This document shows positions 25,414 through 34,569 of a stretch of DNA of 64,000 nt, one piece after another. Positions within the stretch are counted from its first letter, which is position 1. Every line of letters starts with the position of its first letter. The notes under the pieces are model-generated. The model made no database searches, was not told the origin of the DNA, and saw nothing but the letters and a program-made list of their open reading frames with translations. Position numbers and translations under genes: made by a program. Origin of the DNA: Halomontanus rarus (lineage in GTDB: Archaea; Halobacteriota; Halobacteria; Halobacteriales; Natrialbaceae); assembly GCF_017357405.1 (NCBI RefSeq), contig NZ_CP071598.1:620001-684000 (forward strand). The letters are read 5' to 3'.

Positions 25414-26583
25414 TCACCTCCGTTCGGACCGGGGGGACTCGAACAGGGCGGTCCGAAGATCGAACCCGAGTCCGGGAGTGTCTGGAGGCCGAAGCAGGCC
25501 GTCACGGTACTCGATCCCTGCCTCGAGAACGTCGTCGTCGTAGATCATCGGGCCGGCGAGGTCGCAGGGATACGTGATCGCGGGCGACGATGCGCCCAGC
25601 GCGGCGGCGGCTAACGTGCCGACGCCCAACTCGCCGGTACTTCCGAGTCGAGCGTCGATGCCTGCACCGTCGGCGATCGCGAGTATTCGCTGAGCACGGT
25701 TGAGACCGCCGGCGCAAGCCTCGACGGTGAACACGTCGACGGCGTCTTCGGCGGCGAGCGCCAGTCCGAACTCCGGATCAAGCACGTGCTCGAAGACGGG
25801 CGTATTCGTCTCCTCGCGGACCGTCGCAAGTTCGGACGGGAGCAAGGGGATGTCGTAGTACGAGCCGGGCGCGTCGACCGATCGATCGGGATGTCCCACG
25901 GGCGTTTCGATCCCGTCGATGCCCGCTTCCTCGAACAGTCGGACGTTCTCGATGGCCTCTTCGAGTTCCCAGACGCCCTGCGCGTCGACGAACACCTGCG
26001 CCTCGTCACCGACGATCTCTCGGACCGCCTCGATCCGCTCGTGGTCGACGTGCGGATCGACCTCGCCGACCTTGAGCTTGAACGCGTCGAAGCCCTGATC
26101 GAACCGCGTCTGGACCTCCTCTCGCAAGGCGTCGATCGCGTCCGGTTCCTGGCGCGTGTAGACGACCCAGCTGAGGGTGACGTCCCGAGTTCGGCCGCCG
26201 AGCAGTTGGTAGGACGGGACGTCGTAGTAGTTCCCGACGAGGTCGTAGAGGGCGTGATCGATCGCGGCGAGCGTCAGCTGTTGAAACGAGTGGAAGTCGA
26301 ATTCGCCCAGTCGAACCTCGCCGTCCATCCTCCTCGTGAGCTTATTTACGGCGCGCGGGTCCGCCCCTTCGAGGAACGACCCGACCTCTTCCTCGACGAC
26401 CGCGGCGGCGGGCATCGATTCCGGGTCTTCGATATCGGAGATCTCGCCGACGCCGGTGGTACCGTCGTCGGCCGTCAACCGAAGGTACCCGAACACGCTC
26501 TCCTCGGTTTCTTTGACGGCGGACGTCGTGCCGAAGTTTCGGCCGACGGTGACGATTTCCACGTCGACATCTACAATGTGCAT
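25414..26583 (-). CDS. Enolase-superfamily enzyme (mandelate racemase/muconate lactonizing type), copy 1
   Basis: A 389-residue protein with the two-domain enolase-superfamily layout: a capping domain (residues 1-130) and a barrel. DAFKLKVGE (near 165) gives the KxK motif. FVDAQGVWELE supplies the first metal Asp, IDGIETPVGH the second Glu, and TPVFEHVLDPEFG the third acidic position. The next strand reads VFTVEACAGGLNR with no Lys, and LGSTGELGVG has no His, so neither the classical MLE Lys nor the racemase His-Asp dyad is evident. Probably a sugar-acid dehydratase or cycloisomerase-like member with unusual base. First gene of the minus-strand run, divergent from the tandem amidohydrolases. 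Confidence 0.88.
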   Translation of the reverse strand: MHIVDVDVEIVTVGRNFGTTSAVKETEESVFGYLRLTADDGTTGVGEISDIEDPESMPAAAVVEEEVGSFLEGADPRAVNKLTRRMDGEVRLGEFDFHSFQQLTLAAIDHALYDLVGNYYDVPSYQLLGGRTRDVTLSWVVYTRQEPDAIDALREEVQTRFDQGFDAFKLKVGEVDPHVDHERIEAVREIVGDEAQVFVDAQGVWELEEAIENVRLFEEAGIDGIETPVGHPDRSVDAPGSYYDIPLLPSELATVREETNTPVFEHVLDPEFGLALAAEDAVDVFTVEACAGGLNRAQRILAIADGAGIDARLGSTGELGVGTLAAAALGASSPAITYPCDLAGPMIYDDDVLEAGIEYRDGLLRPPDTPGLGFDLRTALFESPRSERR

Positions 26584-26830
26584 TCGTAGAGGCCGCTTTC
26601 GTAACCGGAAACATAACCGTTTCCCCTGTCACTCGCGAACGAGAATCCGGTCGAAATCGGAGAGACGCCTAGGTTTTTGGTATCACGGTCGAATGCCGAA
26701 CCATGCTACCGTTGGACACGAGTTCAGAGTGCACCAGCGCGTCGAACGCACTCGAGGTTCGAGCAGGTATCGACTCGCGGGCACTCGCGACTTCGGACGT
26801 CGCGATTGCCGGCGGTAGAGGTAGAACGCG
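26584..26830. promoter_or_regulatory. Divergent intergenic region between enolase-superfamily and amidohydrolase operons
   Basis: About 250 bases separate the two divergent runs. A minus-strand GGTTATGTTTCCGGTTACG lies about 25-40 bases before the ATG at 26583 and contains a GGTTA direct repeat. The plus side has no clear TATA box within 40 bases of 26831. A shared regulator is plausible but no palindrome was found. Confidence 0.35.
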
Positions 26831-28456
26831 ATGATCACCCCACCGGTGTACGATCTCGACGTCTGGACGGGCGAGAGCGAATCTCGTCCGACCGGCGGAA
26901 TCGACTCCCCGGAGGCGTTGCTCGAGGAGATGGATCGAGTCGGGATCGACCGCGCGCTGGTCTATCACGTCACCGCTCGAACCGGCAGCGCCAAAGCCGG
27001 CAACGATCGGCTCCTGGACGAGATCGCGGACTATTCGCGGTTGACGCCCGCCTGGGTCGTCAGTCCGGCTGCCGTCGAGGAGTACGGCTCCGTCGACGCG
27101 CTGATCGACGCCATGGACGCGGCGGGAGTCGCCGCGGTCCGGATGTTCCCCGGGGAACACGACTACCGTCTCACCGACGATGCGGTCGAGCCGCTACTCA
27201 CCGGCCTCGAGCGGGCGAACGCGCTCCTCGTTCTCGACGCCCTGACTAGCATCCTGAACGACGGGTTCACGTACGAGGAGGTCGGGGAGCTCGCCGCCCA
27301 GCACCAGCACACGGCGTACGATCGGCCGGGACTGAACGTCGTCCTGACGCAACTGGTCAATCCCTCCATGGGCGGAAATTTCGCCGAGATGGAGGACATT
27401 GTAGAGGCGGTCAACGACACCACCAACCTCCACATCGACACGGCCCGTTTTCAGATCCACGACGGCGCGCGGCAGTTCGTCGACGAGTGCGGCGTCGACA
27501 GGCTACTGTTCGGGAGCCACCTGCCCCACGCGTCCGCCGGCGCGGGCCTGTCCGCGGTCCTGCTGTCGTCGCTGACCCGCGAAGAGCGACGCAAGGTAGC
27601 GGGCGAGAATCTGAGCGAACTGCTGGGAGAGACGGCTCGTGACTGGGAGGCCGCCGGCCGCGCTCCCGTCCGTTCGTTGAAACGGGTCCCCTACGAGATC
27701 ATCGACGTGCACGGCCACGTTCGCGACGAATCGGCGCCGGGCGAAACCCGTCCGGACGCCGACGGGATCGTCGAACAGATGGACCGCACCGGAATCGCAC
27801 TCTGTTGCGTCTCGCAGACTCGAGGCGGTCCCGCAGGGAACGACACCGCCGCACGGGCGGCGCGACGCTACCCCGACCGGTTGGTGCCGTTCGCGGTTGC
27901 GAACCCCAACTGGGACGACGTTCGCGGGGAACTCGAGCGGTGTTTCGACGAGTTGGGGATGCGGATGATCAAGATCCATCCGGCGATCCACGACACGCCG
28001 GCCGACGATCCGGCCTACGATCCAGTCTACGAGTTCGCCGACGAGCGGGAGTGTCTGGTCGTCACCCACGCGCGGATGGACGACGAGGAGACCGAGCGGT
28101 TTCGGCGGGTCGCCGGAAACTATCCGAACATGACGCTGATGTTGTACCACGCGGGCCGAGCGTGGGACCGGGCGGACAACTTCGTCTCCGTCGCACGGGA
28201 GCACGACAACGTGCTGCTCGAGATCACCTTCTCGTACAACGTCGACGGAATCATCGAGTACCTCGTCGATCAGGTGGGGCCGGAGCGGGTCTTCTTCGGC
28301 ACGGACCTTGGCGCGCGGGCCCCCGAGTCGCAGGTCGGGTGGGCGACCTACGCTCGCATGAACGAGGAACAGCGACGGCTGCACATGCGAGAGAACGGAC
28401 TCCGACTGCTCTCGGAGATGGACGCGCTGCCCGAGGCCTATCGGGACGAGCGCTGA
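26831..28456 (+). CDS. Double amidohydrolase: degenerate N-terminal half fused to catalytic C-terminal half
   Basis: 541 residues, twice the usual amidohydrolase_2 size. The C-terminal half (from about 288) is complete: IDVHGHVRD (His294 and His296), MIKIHPAIHD, VVTHARMDD, LYHAGRAWD and FFGTDLGA. The N-terminal half has the same strand pattern (EEMDRVGIDRALVYHV, VAAVRMFPGEHDYR, RLLFGSHLPH), but the HxH position reads DLDVW and the GTD position reads GSH, so it cannot bind the metal normally. The partner gene 73 bases downstream has the same two types of half in reverse order. The degenerate half may be structural or shape substrate specificity. No export signal. The reaction is not assigned. 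Confidence 0.88.
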   Translation: MITPPVYDLDVWTGESESRPTGGIDSPEALLEEMDRVGIDRALVYHVTARTGSAKAGNDRLLDEIADYSRLTPAWVVSPAAVEEYGSVDALIDAMDAAGVAAVRMFPGEHDYRLTDDAVEPLLTGLERANALLVLDALTSILNDGFTYEEVGELAAQHQHTAYDRPGLNVVLTQLVNPSMGGNFAEMEDIVEAVNDTTNLHIDTARFQIHDGARQFVDECGVDRLLFGSHLPHASAGAGLSAVLLSSLTREERRKVAGENLSELLGETARDWEAAGRAPVRSLKRVPYEIIDVHGHVRDESAPGETRPDADGIVEQMDRTGIALCCVSQTRGGPAGNDTAARAARRYPDRLVPFAVANPNWDDVRGELERCFDELGMRMIKIHPAIHDTPADDPAYDPVYEFADERECLVVTHARMDDEETERFRRVAGNYPNMTLMLYHAGRAWDRADNFVSVAREHDNVLLEITFSYNVDGIIEYLVDQVGPERVFFGTDLGARAPESQVGWATYARMNEEQRRLHMRENGLRLLSEMDALPEAYRDER

Positions 28457-28529
28457 ATCGCCTCGACGAAGGACTTCGGTACCGTCTACCAACATTTAAT
28501 AGGTACCCTTCGTTCTTGGAAGACAGCGC

Positions 28530-30218
28530 ATGATAGACTCTCACTTCCACCTGTGGACGGAAGACACATCGACGCCGGAAGCGCGCGCAGAGCGCGCCGA
28601 CCAAGTACGGAGTATCGCGGATCGCCTCGGCGTCGAGCGTATCTGTCTCATCGGCGAGCGCGGAGAGACCGTCGACGAGTGCTACGAGAACAACCGAACG
28701 GTCGCGAAGATGACGGACGAACACCCCGACCTGTTCTACGGATGGGCGCGCGCAAGCCCGCTCTGGGGCGAGGAGGGCGTCCAGGAGTTCCGCCGAGCCG
28801 TCGAGGAGGACGGCCTCATCGGACTGAAACTCTACGCCCAGACGTTCCTCGACGATCCAGCGGTCGATCCCCTCGCGGAGGCGGCCGTCGACATGGACGT
28901 GCCGATCATCTCCCACGTCAGTCACCGCCGAAGGGGCGAGCGCCATCCCCGCAAACCCAAGGAGTCGAACTCCGATAACGTCCGCGGACTGGCCGAGCGG
29001 TTCCCCGAACTCAAACTCATCTCCGGTCACATCGGCGGCGGCGGCGTCTGGGAGTACCGCTGTAAGAACCTCGCGGACCTCGAGAACGTCTACCTCGACA
29101 CCAGCGGGTCGGTGTGCGACGCCGGTCAACTCGAGATGGCCGCCGAGTACCTCGGGACCGATCGACTCCTTTACGGGACCGACACGTGGTTCCTGCCCGG
29201 ATTCGGCAAGCTACAGGGGGCGAATCTCACCCCCGAACAGAAGGCCGAGATCGCGTACAACATGGAGTCGCTAATTCCGGACTCGACGCCGAATACGCTC
29301 TCCGAGAACGAGGTCGAGACGGGTATCGAGGCGGCGCGGGATCTCTTCGCGGCGAGCGAGGAGCCGCGTCCGGAGACGATCGTCGACGCCAACGCCTACG
29401 TCGGCGATTTTCCCTGGAGTCAGCTCGATTCGACCGCGGACGACGTCGTCGACACGATGGACCGCGAGGGGGTCGACAAAGCGGTCGTCTCGTCGTTCGA
29501 CGCCGTCTTCTACCGCGATCCCCAACCCGGTAACCGCGAGCTCGCCGCGGAGATCGAGAACGCTGGCCACGAGGATCGCTTCGTTCCGCTGGCCACGATC
29601 GATCCCACCTACCCCATGTGGGAGGAGGACTTGCGAGAGTGCATCGAGGAACTCGGAATGCAGGGGGTTCGCCTGTTCCCGCTGTACCACGACTACGCCG
29701 TCGACGACCCCGGCGTCGTCGACCTGCTGGATGCCTGTGCCGACTACGACGTACCCGTGATGTTCGTCGGCCAACTCGAGGACAAGCGCCAGCACCACTC
29801 CAACTGGAAGATCCGCGACTACGACGAGGTCGGGAGCAAGAACTGGTCGAACGAGCAGGCCGACGCGCTCGTCGACGTACTGCAGCAGTCTCCCGAGGCG
29901 GACGTCGTCGTCGCCAACGCGTGGACTCACGCGGAGAAAATCGTCCGCGAGACGGCGACCAAGTATCCGCGCGGAGTCAGGCTGAACAACAAGACCCGCT
30001 CCGGCGAGACGCTGTTCGTCCTCGACGATCTCTACATGTTCTTCCCCTATCAGGGAGCGGACATCGTCGAGACCGTCGGCGTCGATCGACTGGTGACCGG
30101 ACCGAAACTCCCGCTGCTCAACTTCCAGTCACACTACATCTACACCGAAGAGCTTCCCGTCTCCGAGGAGGAGCGAGACCGGGTCCGAAGCGAAAACGTC
30201 CTCTCGCTGTTCGAATAG
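28530..30218 (+). CDS. Double amidohydrolase: catalytic N-terminal half fused to degenerate C-terminal half
   Basis: 562 residues. The N-terminal half is complete: MIDSHFHLW (His5 and His7), GLKLYAQTF, IISHVSHRR, LISGHIGGGG and LLYGTDTWF. The C-terminal half starts near 283 with IVDANAYVGDF (Asn-Ala-Tyr where HxH should be), has EELGMQGVRLFPLYHDYA and ends with RLVTGPKLPLLNF, lacking the late Asp. Its degenerate half resembles the N-terminal half of the preceding protein (TMDREGVDKAVVSSF versus EMDRVGIDRALVYHV; GVRLFPLYHDY versus AVRMFPGEHDY). A CATTTAATA TATA-like box about 30 bases before the ATG gives it its own leaderless promoter. The two proteins probably work together, perhaps as a hetero-oligomer. 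Confidence 0.88.
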   Translation: MIDSHFHLWTEDTSTPEARAERADQVRSIADRLGVERICLIGERGETVDECYENNRTVAKMTDEHPDLFYGWARASPLWGEEGVQEFRRAVEEDGLIGLKLYAQTFLDDPAVDPLAEAAVDMDVPIISHVSHRRRGERHPRKPKESNSDNVRGLAERFPELKLISGHIGGGGVWEYRCKNLADLENVYLDTSGSVCDAGQLEMAAEYLGTDRLLYGTDTWFLPGFGKLQGANLTPEQKAEIAYNMESLIPDSTPNTLSENEVETGIEAARDLFAASEEPRPETIVDANAYVGDFPWSQLDSTADDVVDTMDREGVDKAVVSSFDAVFYRDPQPGNRELAAEIENAGHEDRFVPLATIDPTYPMWEEDLRECIEELGMQGVRLFPLYHDYAVDDPGVVDLLDACADYDVPVMFVGQLEDKRQHHSNWKIRDYDEVGSKNWSNEQADALVDVLQQSPEADVVVANAWTHAEKIVRETATKYPRGVRLNNKTRSGETLFVLDDLYMFFPYQGADIVETVGVDRLVTGPKLPLLNFQSHYIYTEELPVSEEERDRVRSENVLSLFE

Positions 30219-30389
30219 GCGACGGCACCGCGATTTCTTCTGAGCGGTTCGTCGGGGTATCGTCTCGAGCACCGACCGCCTCGACGGTCGGGACCTATCG
30301 ATCCTGCTGGCGGTGTACTCCGCTCTGACCGTCGACAGACGAGCCGCGCGACCGCACGGATTGACCGTCGAACCAGCGCTCGGACCGTC

Positions 30390-30590
30390 TCACGGGGCGA
30401 ACTCGAGCGGGAACGACGCTACTCGAACGGAGCGCAGCTCCTCGAGGGCCGCCGCCCCTTCCTCGTCGAGTCGCGGATCGACGCTCTCCCAGCCGTCGCA
30501 GGTTCCCGGATGGTCTTCGGCGGAGGCTCCGATCGACCGGTCGCACTCGAGACACTCCTCGACGGTGTCGTCGACGCCGTCGATCAGTCC
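30390..30590 (-). pseudogene. Orphan C-terminal fragment of an acidic Cys-containing protein
   Basis: Overlapping and following the end of the aminotransferase gene, a minus-strand frame without any start codon reads IDGVDDTVEECLECDRSIG, then HPGTCDGWESVDPRL and EELRSVRVASFPLEFAP before TGA. It has strong haloarchaeal codon bias, an acidic composition and a CxxC plus a third Cys that could bind zinc. I recognise no family. Without a start it is best seen as a 3' remnant of a gene whose 5' part was lost when the aminotransferase gene arrived, or as a product of frameshifting. Confidence 0.4.
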
Positions 30591-31927
30591 TCTTCGCCGA
30601 GTTGCTCCCGGAGCGACGCGCCGACGGGTTTGCCTTCGAGACTCGACTCGACCGTCCCGCTCTCGACGGCCTCCGCGAGGACGCCCATCGCGTCGTCGTA
30701 GACGGCGAGCATCTCCTCGATGTCCTCGTCAGCGTGGCTGTAACTCGGCAGGTGCGAGCCCGCAAACAGCACACCGCCCTTGTGGGCCTCCTGCATGAAG
30801 AGGCTCTCGAGCAGGTTCGCGTCCGCCCCATCGCCGTCCTCGAAGGTCGCGTTGGGGCGCGGGCCCATTCCGACGCACTCGGTGAGGTGGTCGACGCCGT
30901 GCTCCTCGGCGAGTTCGTTGTAACCGTCCCGGATAGCGCGCCCCTGGCGCCAGATGTGATCGTGAACGTCGCCGCGCTCGATCTGTTCGGTGATGCAGGC
31001 CTTCGCGGCGGCCAGCGACGCCGCTTCGCCGGCGTAGGTCATCGAGAAGATGAAGTCGTCGTCCTCTATCGTGCGCATGACGTCTTCGCGCCCGGCGAGC
31101 GCCGAGAGGGGGTAGCCGTTCGAGATGCCCTTCGCGAAGCACGCGAGATCCGGCGTCACGTCGAAGTACTCCTGTGCGCCGCCCAGCGCGTAGCGGTAGC
31201 CGGTCAGAATCTCGTCGAATACGAGCAGGGTCTCCTCGCGGTCGGCGATCTCTCGCACCCGCTCGAGGAAGTCGTCCTCCGGCGCCGAGAGGTTCACCGG
31301 CGTCGTCACGATCGCGGCGACGTCGTCGGGGTGGTCCTCGAAGATACGTTCTAAACTCTCGATGTCGTTGTACTCGAAGCTCTCCGTGTAGTCGCCGACC
31401 GCGTCGGGGATACCGCGGTTCAGGGGCCCGGCGCTCATGAAGACGTCCGGCCAGCCGTGGTAGCCCTGCGTGGCGATCACGTCCTTTCCCGTGTGGGCAC
31501 GCGCGAGCTTGGCCGACAGCGCCGTCATGTCGTTGCCGTTCTTCCCGAAGCGAACCATCTCGGCGCAGGGGACGGTGTCGACGATCAGTTCCGCGACGTC
31601 CACCTGCAGCGAGTGGGGCATCGAGTACGCGGTCCCGTCACCGAGTTGGTCCTCGACGGCCTCCGTAACGGCGGGGTAGTTGTGTCCGAGCATGTTCGGA
31701 CCGAGACCCATCACGGTATCGATGTACTCGTTTCCGTCGACGTCCCAGACTCGACAGCCCTCGGCTCGCTCGACGTGCGTCGGCGAAACCCCCTGAACGA
31801 ACTGTGCGGGACTTTTGCTGTTCGTCTGGGCGGCCCGCGGGATGAGTTCGCGTGCGCGTTCCAACAATTCGGTCGATCGGTCGATCGATCGGTCTCGTGA
31901 TCGTGATCGTGACGACTCTCGTGCCAT
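30584..31927 (-). CDS. Class III PLP-dependent aminotransferase (glutamate-1-semialdehyde aminomutase-like)
   Basis: A 447-residue fold-type I aminotransferase. It shows DVDGNEYIDTVMGLGPNMLGH near residue 70, GKNGNDMTALSAKLARAHTG, ATQGYHGWPD, LLVFDEILTGYRYA with the PLP Asp, and CFAKGISNGYPLSALAG with the Schiff-base Lys near 280. Overall it resembles glutamate-1-semialdehyde 2,1-aminomutase and related aspartate/sugar aminotransferases, but the catabolic setting argues against heme synthesis. The frame extends 92 codons upstream. I start at MARESSRSRSRD because the upstream part is low-complexity. It converges with the tandem amidohydrolase and is divergent from the uronate-dehydrogenase-like gene. 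Confidence 0.88.
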   Translation of the reverse strand: MARESSRSRSRDRSIDRSTELLERARELIPRAAQTNSKSPAQFVQGVSPTHVERAEGCRVWDVDGNEYIDTVMGLGPNMLGHNYPAVTEAVEDQLGDGTAYSMPHSLQVDVAELIVDTVPCAEMVRFGKNGNDMTALSAKLARAHTGKDVIATQGYHGWPDVFMSAGPLNRGIPDAVGDYTESFEYNDIESLERIFEDHPDDVAAIVTTPVNLSAPEDDFLERVREIADREETLLVFDEILTGYRYALGGAQEYFDVTPDLACFAKGISNGYPLSALAGREDVMRTIEDDDFIFSMTYAGEAASLAAAKACITEQIERGDVHDHIWRQGRAIRDGYNELAEEHGVDHLTECVGMGPRPNATFEDGDGADANLLESLFMQEAHKGGVLFAGSHLPSYSHADEDIEEMLAVYDDAMGVLAEAVESGTVESSLEGKPVGASLREQLGEED

Positions 31928-32081
31928 TGACGGGGAACTGGTGCTTCGAATATTAAACCTTTCCCCGGTCGGCGGTCTCTCCGTGTTCTCTCCAGTGAAC
32001 CCTGCTTTCGAAACCGGTTTGGATCCCGATCCCGATCCCGTAGAGCTATAACCGCCCGGGACGACCTTCCCACGAATCACG

Positions 32082-32924
32082 ATGAACGTCCTGATGACAG
32101 GAGCATTCGGTATCGTTGGATCGGCCGTCAGGGAACACCTCGCCGATCGGGACGAGTACGACTTCACGTACCTCAGTCGGTCGCCGCGAGAAGAGTACGA
32201 CATGGTCGCGGCAGACGTGACCGACTACGACGCCATCCGGCCCGCGTTCGAGGGCCAAGACGTCGTCGTCGACCTCGCGCTCCCGCCGGGGCTCTCCACC
32301 GAGGATAGATCGATCGGGTGGTCGGACACGTACGCCGCGAACCTCCGGGGTGCGACGAACGTGATGGAAGCCGCAGTCGACGCGGGCGTCGAGAAGCTCA
32401 TCTACGCCTCTTCGAACCACGTCGTGGGAATGTACGAACTCGAGAACGCGCCCGAGATTTACGAGTCGGGACACGGCATCAAGATCGATCATACGGTTCC
32501 CGTCCGGCCGGATTCGATGTACGGCGTTACGAAAGCCCACAGCGAGGCGCTGGCGAGGTTCTGTGCTGACGCCCACGGCATCTCCACTTACTGTCTGCGC
32601 ATCTGTTCGGTCCGCGAACCGGAGTCCGACCACCCCTACAGCGACGCCGAACGCGGGGGCCGTCCCGATACGGAACAGGCGGGACTCGATCGCGACAGCG
32701 AGGAGTACCGACGTCGCGTCGGTCGGATGAAGGCCATGTGGCACTCCCGTCGGGACTGCGCACATCTCTTCGACTGTTGTCTCCGAGACGATACCGTCGA
32801 CTTCGACGTGTTCTACGGCGTCAGCGACAACGACCGTCGCTGGATGGACATCGATCACGCTCGCGAGGTCGTCGGTTACGATCCGCAGGACAACGCCGAA
32901 GAGTGGGACTCGCCGCCGGCGTAA
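32082..32924 (+). CDS. NAD-dependent epimerase/dehydratase, uronate-dehydrogenase-like
   Basis: A 280-residue extended SDR. The Rossmann motif is MTGAFGIVGSAV (residues 5-16). YASSNHVVGMYE supplies the catalytic Ser and YGVTKAHSEAL the Tyr/Lys pair near 148. ICLRICSV-like sequence and a short C-terminal domain follow, as in bacterial and haloarchaeal uronate dehydrogenases, which oxidise galacturonate/glucuronate to aldaro-lactone. SDR members look alike, so epimerase function is not excluded. A GCTATAACC TATA-like box lies about 35 bases upstream of the ATG. Uronate oxidation would connect with the enolase-superfamily dehydratase types and the heparinase-like lyase in this island. Confidence 0.85.
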   Translation: MNVLMTGAFGIVGSAVREHLADRDEYDFTYLSRSPREEYDMVAADVTDYDAIRPAFEGQDVVVDLALPPGLSTEDRSIGWSDTYAANLRGATNVMEAAVDAGVEKLIYASSNHVVGMYELENAPEIYESGHGIKIDHTVPVRPDSMYGVTKAHSEALARFCADAHGISTYCLRICSVREPESDHPYSDAERGGRPDTEQAGLDRDSEEYRRRVGRMKAMWHSRRDCAHLFDCCLRDDTVDFDVFYGVSDNDRRWMDIDHAREVVGYDPQDNAEEWDSPPA

Positions 32925-33074
32925 CTGGCCACTGTTCTGTCACTATCGGCGATAGCGATCGCCGCGGGACTCGAGGATCGCGATCGAACGGACGCCGTCG
33001 CTCTCAGTACGTGACGAGAGCTCGAGATCGGGAGAACGACCGACTCGAGACGGACCGCGAACGCCGGGAAGCGA

Positions 33075-34304
33075 TCAGTCGAGGAGTTCGTCGACGTTGC
33101 GCTGGATCTTTCGAATTGCAGTCGCGACCGAGCGGACGCCCTCCTCTTCCGCGAGGAGGAGGCGGTGACCGTAGGAGACGTTCGTTCGGCAGAGTTCCTC
33201 GACGCCCGGCAGGTGGAGGTGGCGGTAGTCGGGGAGTTCGACGTCGGGAAGGAGGCGACCGATCTCGTTGCGGAAGAACGCCGGCTGGCGGTAGATCGGC
33301 ATCTCGTACCCGTCGCTGACGGGGACACCCTCCGCCGACAGCGCCTCGATGAAGTCGTCTCGGGACAGGCCGCCGAAGGCTGCGGAATCGTACCGGAAGT
33401 TCTCGAGGCAGTAGCCGCGGGCGGTGATGCGGTCGTCGCGGGGTTTGGTCTCGATTCCGTCGATGTCTTCGAGTTCGTCGAGAAGGAGTTCCTCTCGTCG
33501 CTCCCGAATCCGGTTCTCCTCGTCGAGTTTCTCGAGTTGGCCGAGCGCGAGCGCGGCGTGAATCTCCGAGAGGCGACGGTTCGACGCCATCTTGTAGTGG
33601 CGGTAGCCGGTCGCGCCCTGTTCACGGCCGATGTTGTGCATGATTCGGGCGCGTTCTGCGAGCACGTCGTCGTCAGTGACGATGATGCCACCCTCGCCGC
33701 TGGGGAGAGACTTCGACTCCTGGAACGAGAACGTCCCGAAGTCGCCGAACGTTCCCACCTTCTCGCCGCGCCACTCCGTTCCCTGAGCGTGAGCCGCGTC
33801 CTCGACGAGGAACAGGTCGTGGTCCTCGACGATGTCGATCAGGCGGTCCATGTCCATCGGGTAACCGGCGAAGTGAACGCCGACGATCCCTTTCGTGTCC
33901 TCAGTGATTACCTCTTCCAGGTGATCGAGATCGATGTTGTACGTCTCGAGATCCGTGTCGACGAACCGGGGAACGCCACCGACTTCTGGGACGGCGCTCG
34001 CGCTCGCGATGAACGAGTAGGAGGGGACGATGATTTCGTCGCCCGGCTCGACGCCCGCGGCCTGTAACGCCAGTTCGATCGCTGCCGTCCCGTTACTGAC
34101 GGCGACCGCGTGCTTCGCGTCGTGGTACTCCGCGAACTCCTCTTCGAGACGGTCGCAGAACTCTCCACCCGCGTTTCGACACCAGTTGCCGCTCTCGAGG
34201 GCCTCGTCGACGTACTGTCTGCTCGCCTCGTTCAATCGGGGCCACTCGGGAATCTCGAGTGATTCGGCTGCCGCTGGACCCCCGTTGTATGCTAGCTCGA
34301 CCAT
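33075..34304 (-). CDS. DegT/DnrJ/EryC1/StrS-family aminotransferase
   Basis: A 409-residue PLP-dependent sugar aminotransferase. Landmarks: AVAVSNGTAAIELALQAAGV near residue 62, DEIIVPSYSFIASASAV, FLVEDAAHAQGTEWRG with the PLP Asp, GTFSFQESKSLPSGEGG with the Schiff-base Lys near 195, and NRRLSEIHAALALGQLEKLD. These enzymes add or remove amino groups on keto-sugars. The final part (YRQPAFFRNEIG, LYHR-like LPGVEELCR) completes the fold. I start at MVELAYNGG, where family similarity begins. The frame runs 59 codons further upstream through non-coding-like sequence. It lies downstream of a region carrying an M14 fragment and an operator-like palindrome. Confidence 0.9.
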   Translation of the reverse strand: MVELAYNGGPAAAESLEIPEWPRLNEASRQYVDEALESGNWCRNAGGEFCDRLEEEFAEYHDAKHAVAVSNGTAAIELALQAAGVEPGDEIIVPSYSFIASASAVPEVGGVPRFVDTDLETYNIDLDHLEEVITEDTKGIVGVHFAGYPMDMDRLIDIVEDHDLFLVEDAAHAQGTEWRGEKVGTFGDFGTFSFQESKSLPSGEGGIIVTDDDVLAERARIMHNIGREQGATGYRHYKMASNRRLSEIHAALALGQLEKLDEENRIRERREELLLDELEDIDGIETKPRDDRITARGYCLENFRYDSAAFGGLSRDDFIEALSAEGVPVSDGYEMPIYRQPAFFRNEIGRLLPDVELPDYRHLHLPGVEELCRTNVSYGHRLLLAEEEGVRSVATAIRKIQRNVDELLD

Positions 34305-34470
34305 GTTCGTAGAAGATGGAGCAAACTGAGTAATAAGTCTGTGGGTGTCCGGTTCCCGTACCGTCCGTCGGCGAGTCAACCACGAGGAGGAGGGGCAGTG
34401 CGACGGCCGAGATACCCCGTCTCGACCGCTCGCGAGGGACTGACGGCACCCCGGTAGATCGACCGCGGTA

Positions 34471-34569
34471 CTCGAACGCAACCGTTTCCCTGGTGAAGAC
34501 GCCTCGAACCGATTCGACTGTCAGCGCGACGGTTCCGCCGTCGGGGGCACGGACGGTCCCCAAGGAGGT
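34471..34569 (-). pseudogene. Fragment of the M14 carboxypeptidase C-terminus
   Basis: Thirty-three codons read TSLGTVRAPDGGTVALTVES then VRGVFTRETVAFE. This aligns almost residue for residue with the end of the M14 protein at 21311-22972 (TSLEWIVRARDGGTAELTIE then SIRGVFAAETLALE). An in-frame stop lies directly before it and the frame runs on past the normal end. The rest of the peptidase gene is missing. It shows that a second M14 gene, or a duplicated piece of it, once lay here. Confidence 0.7.
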
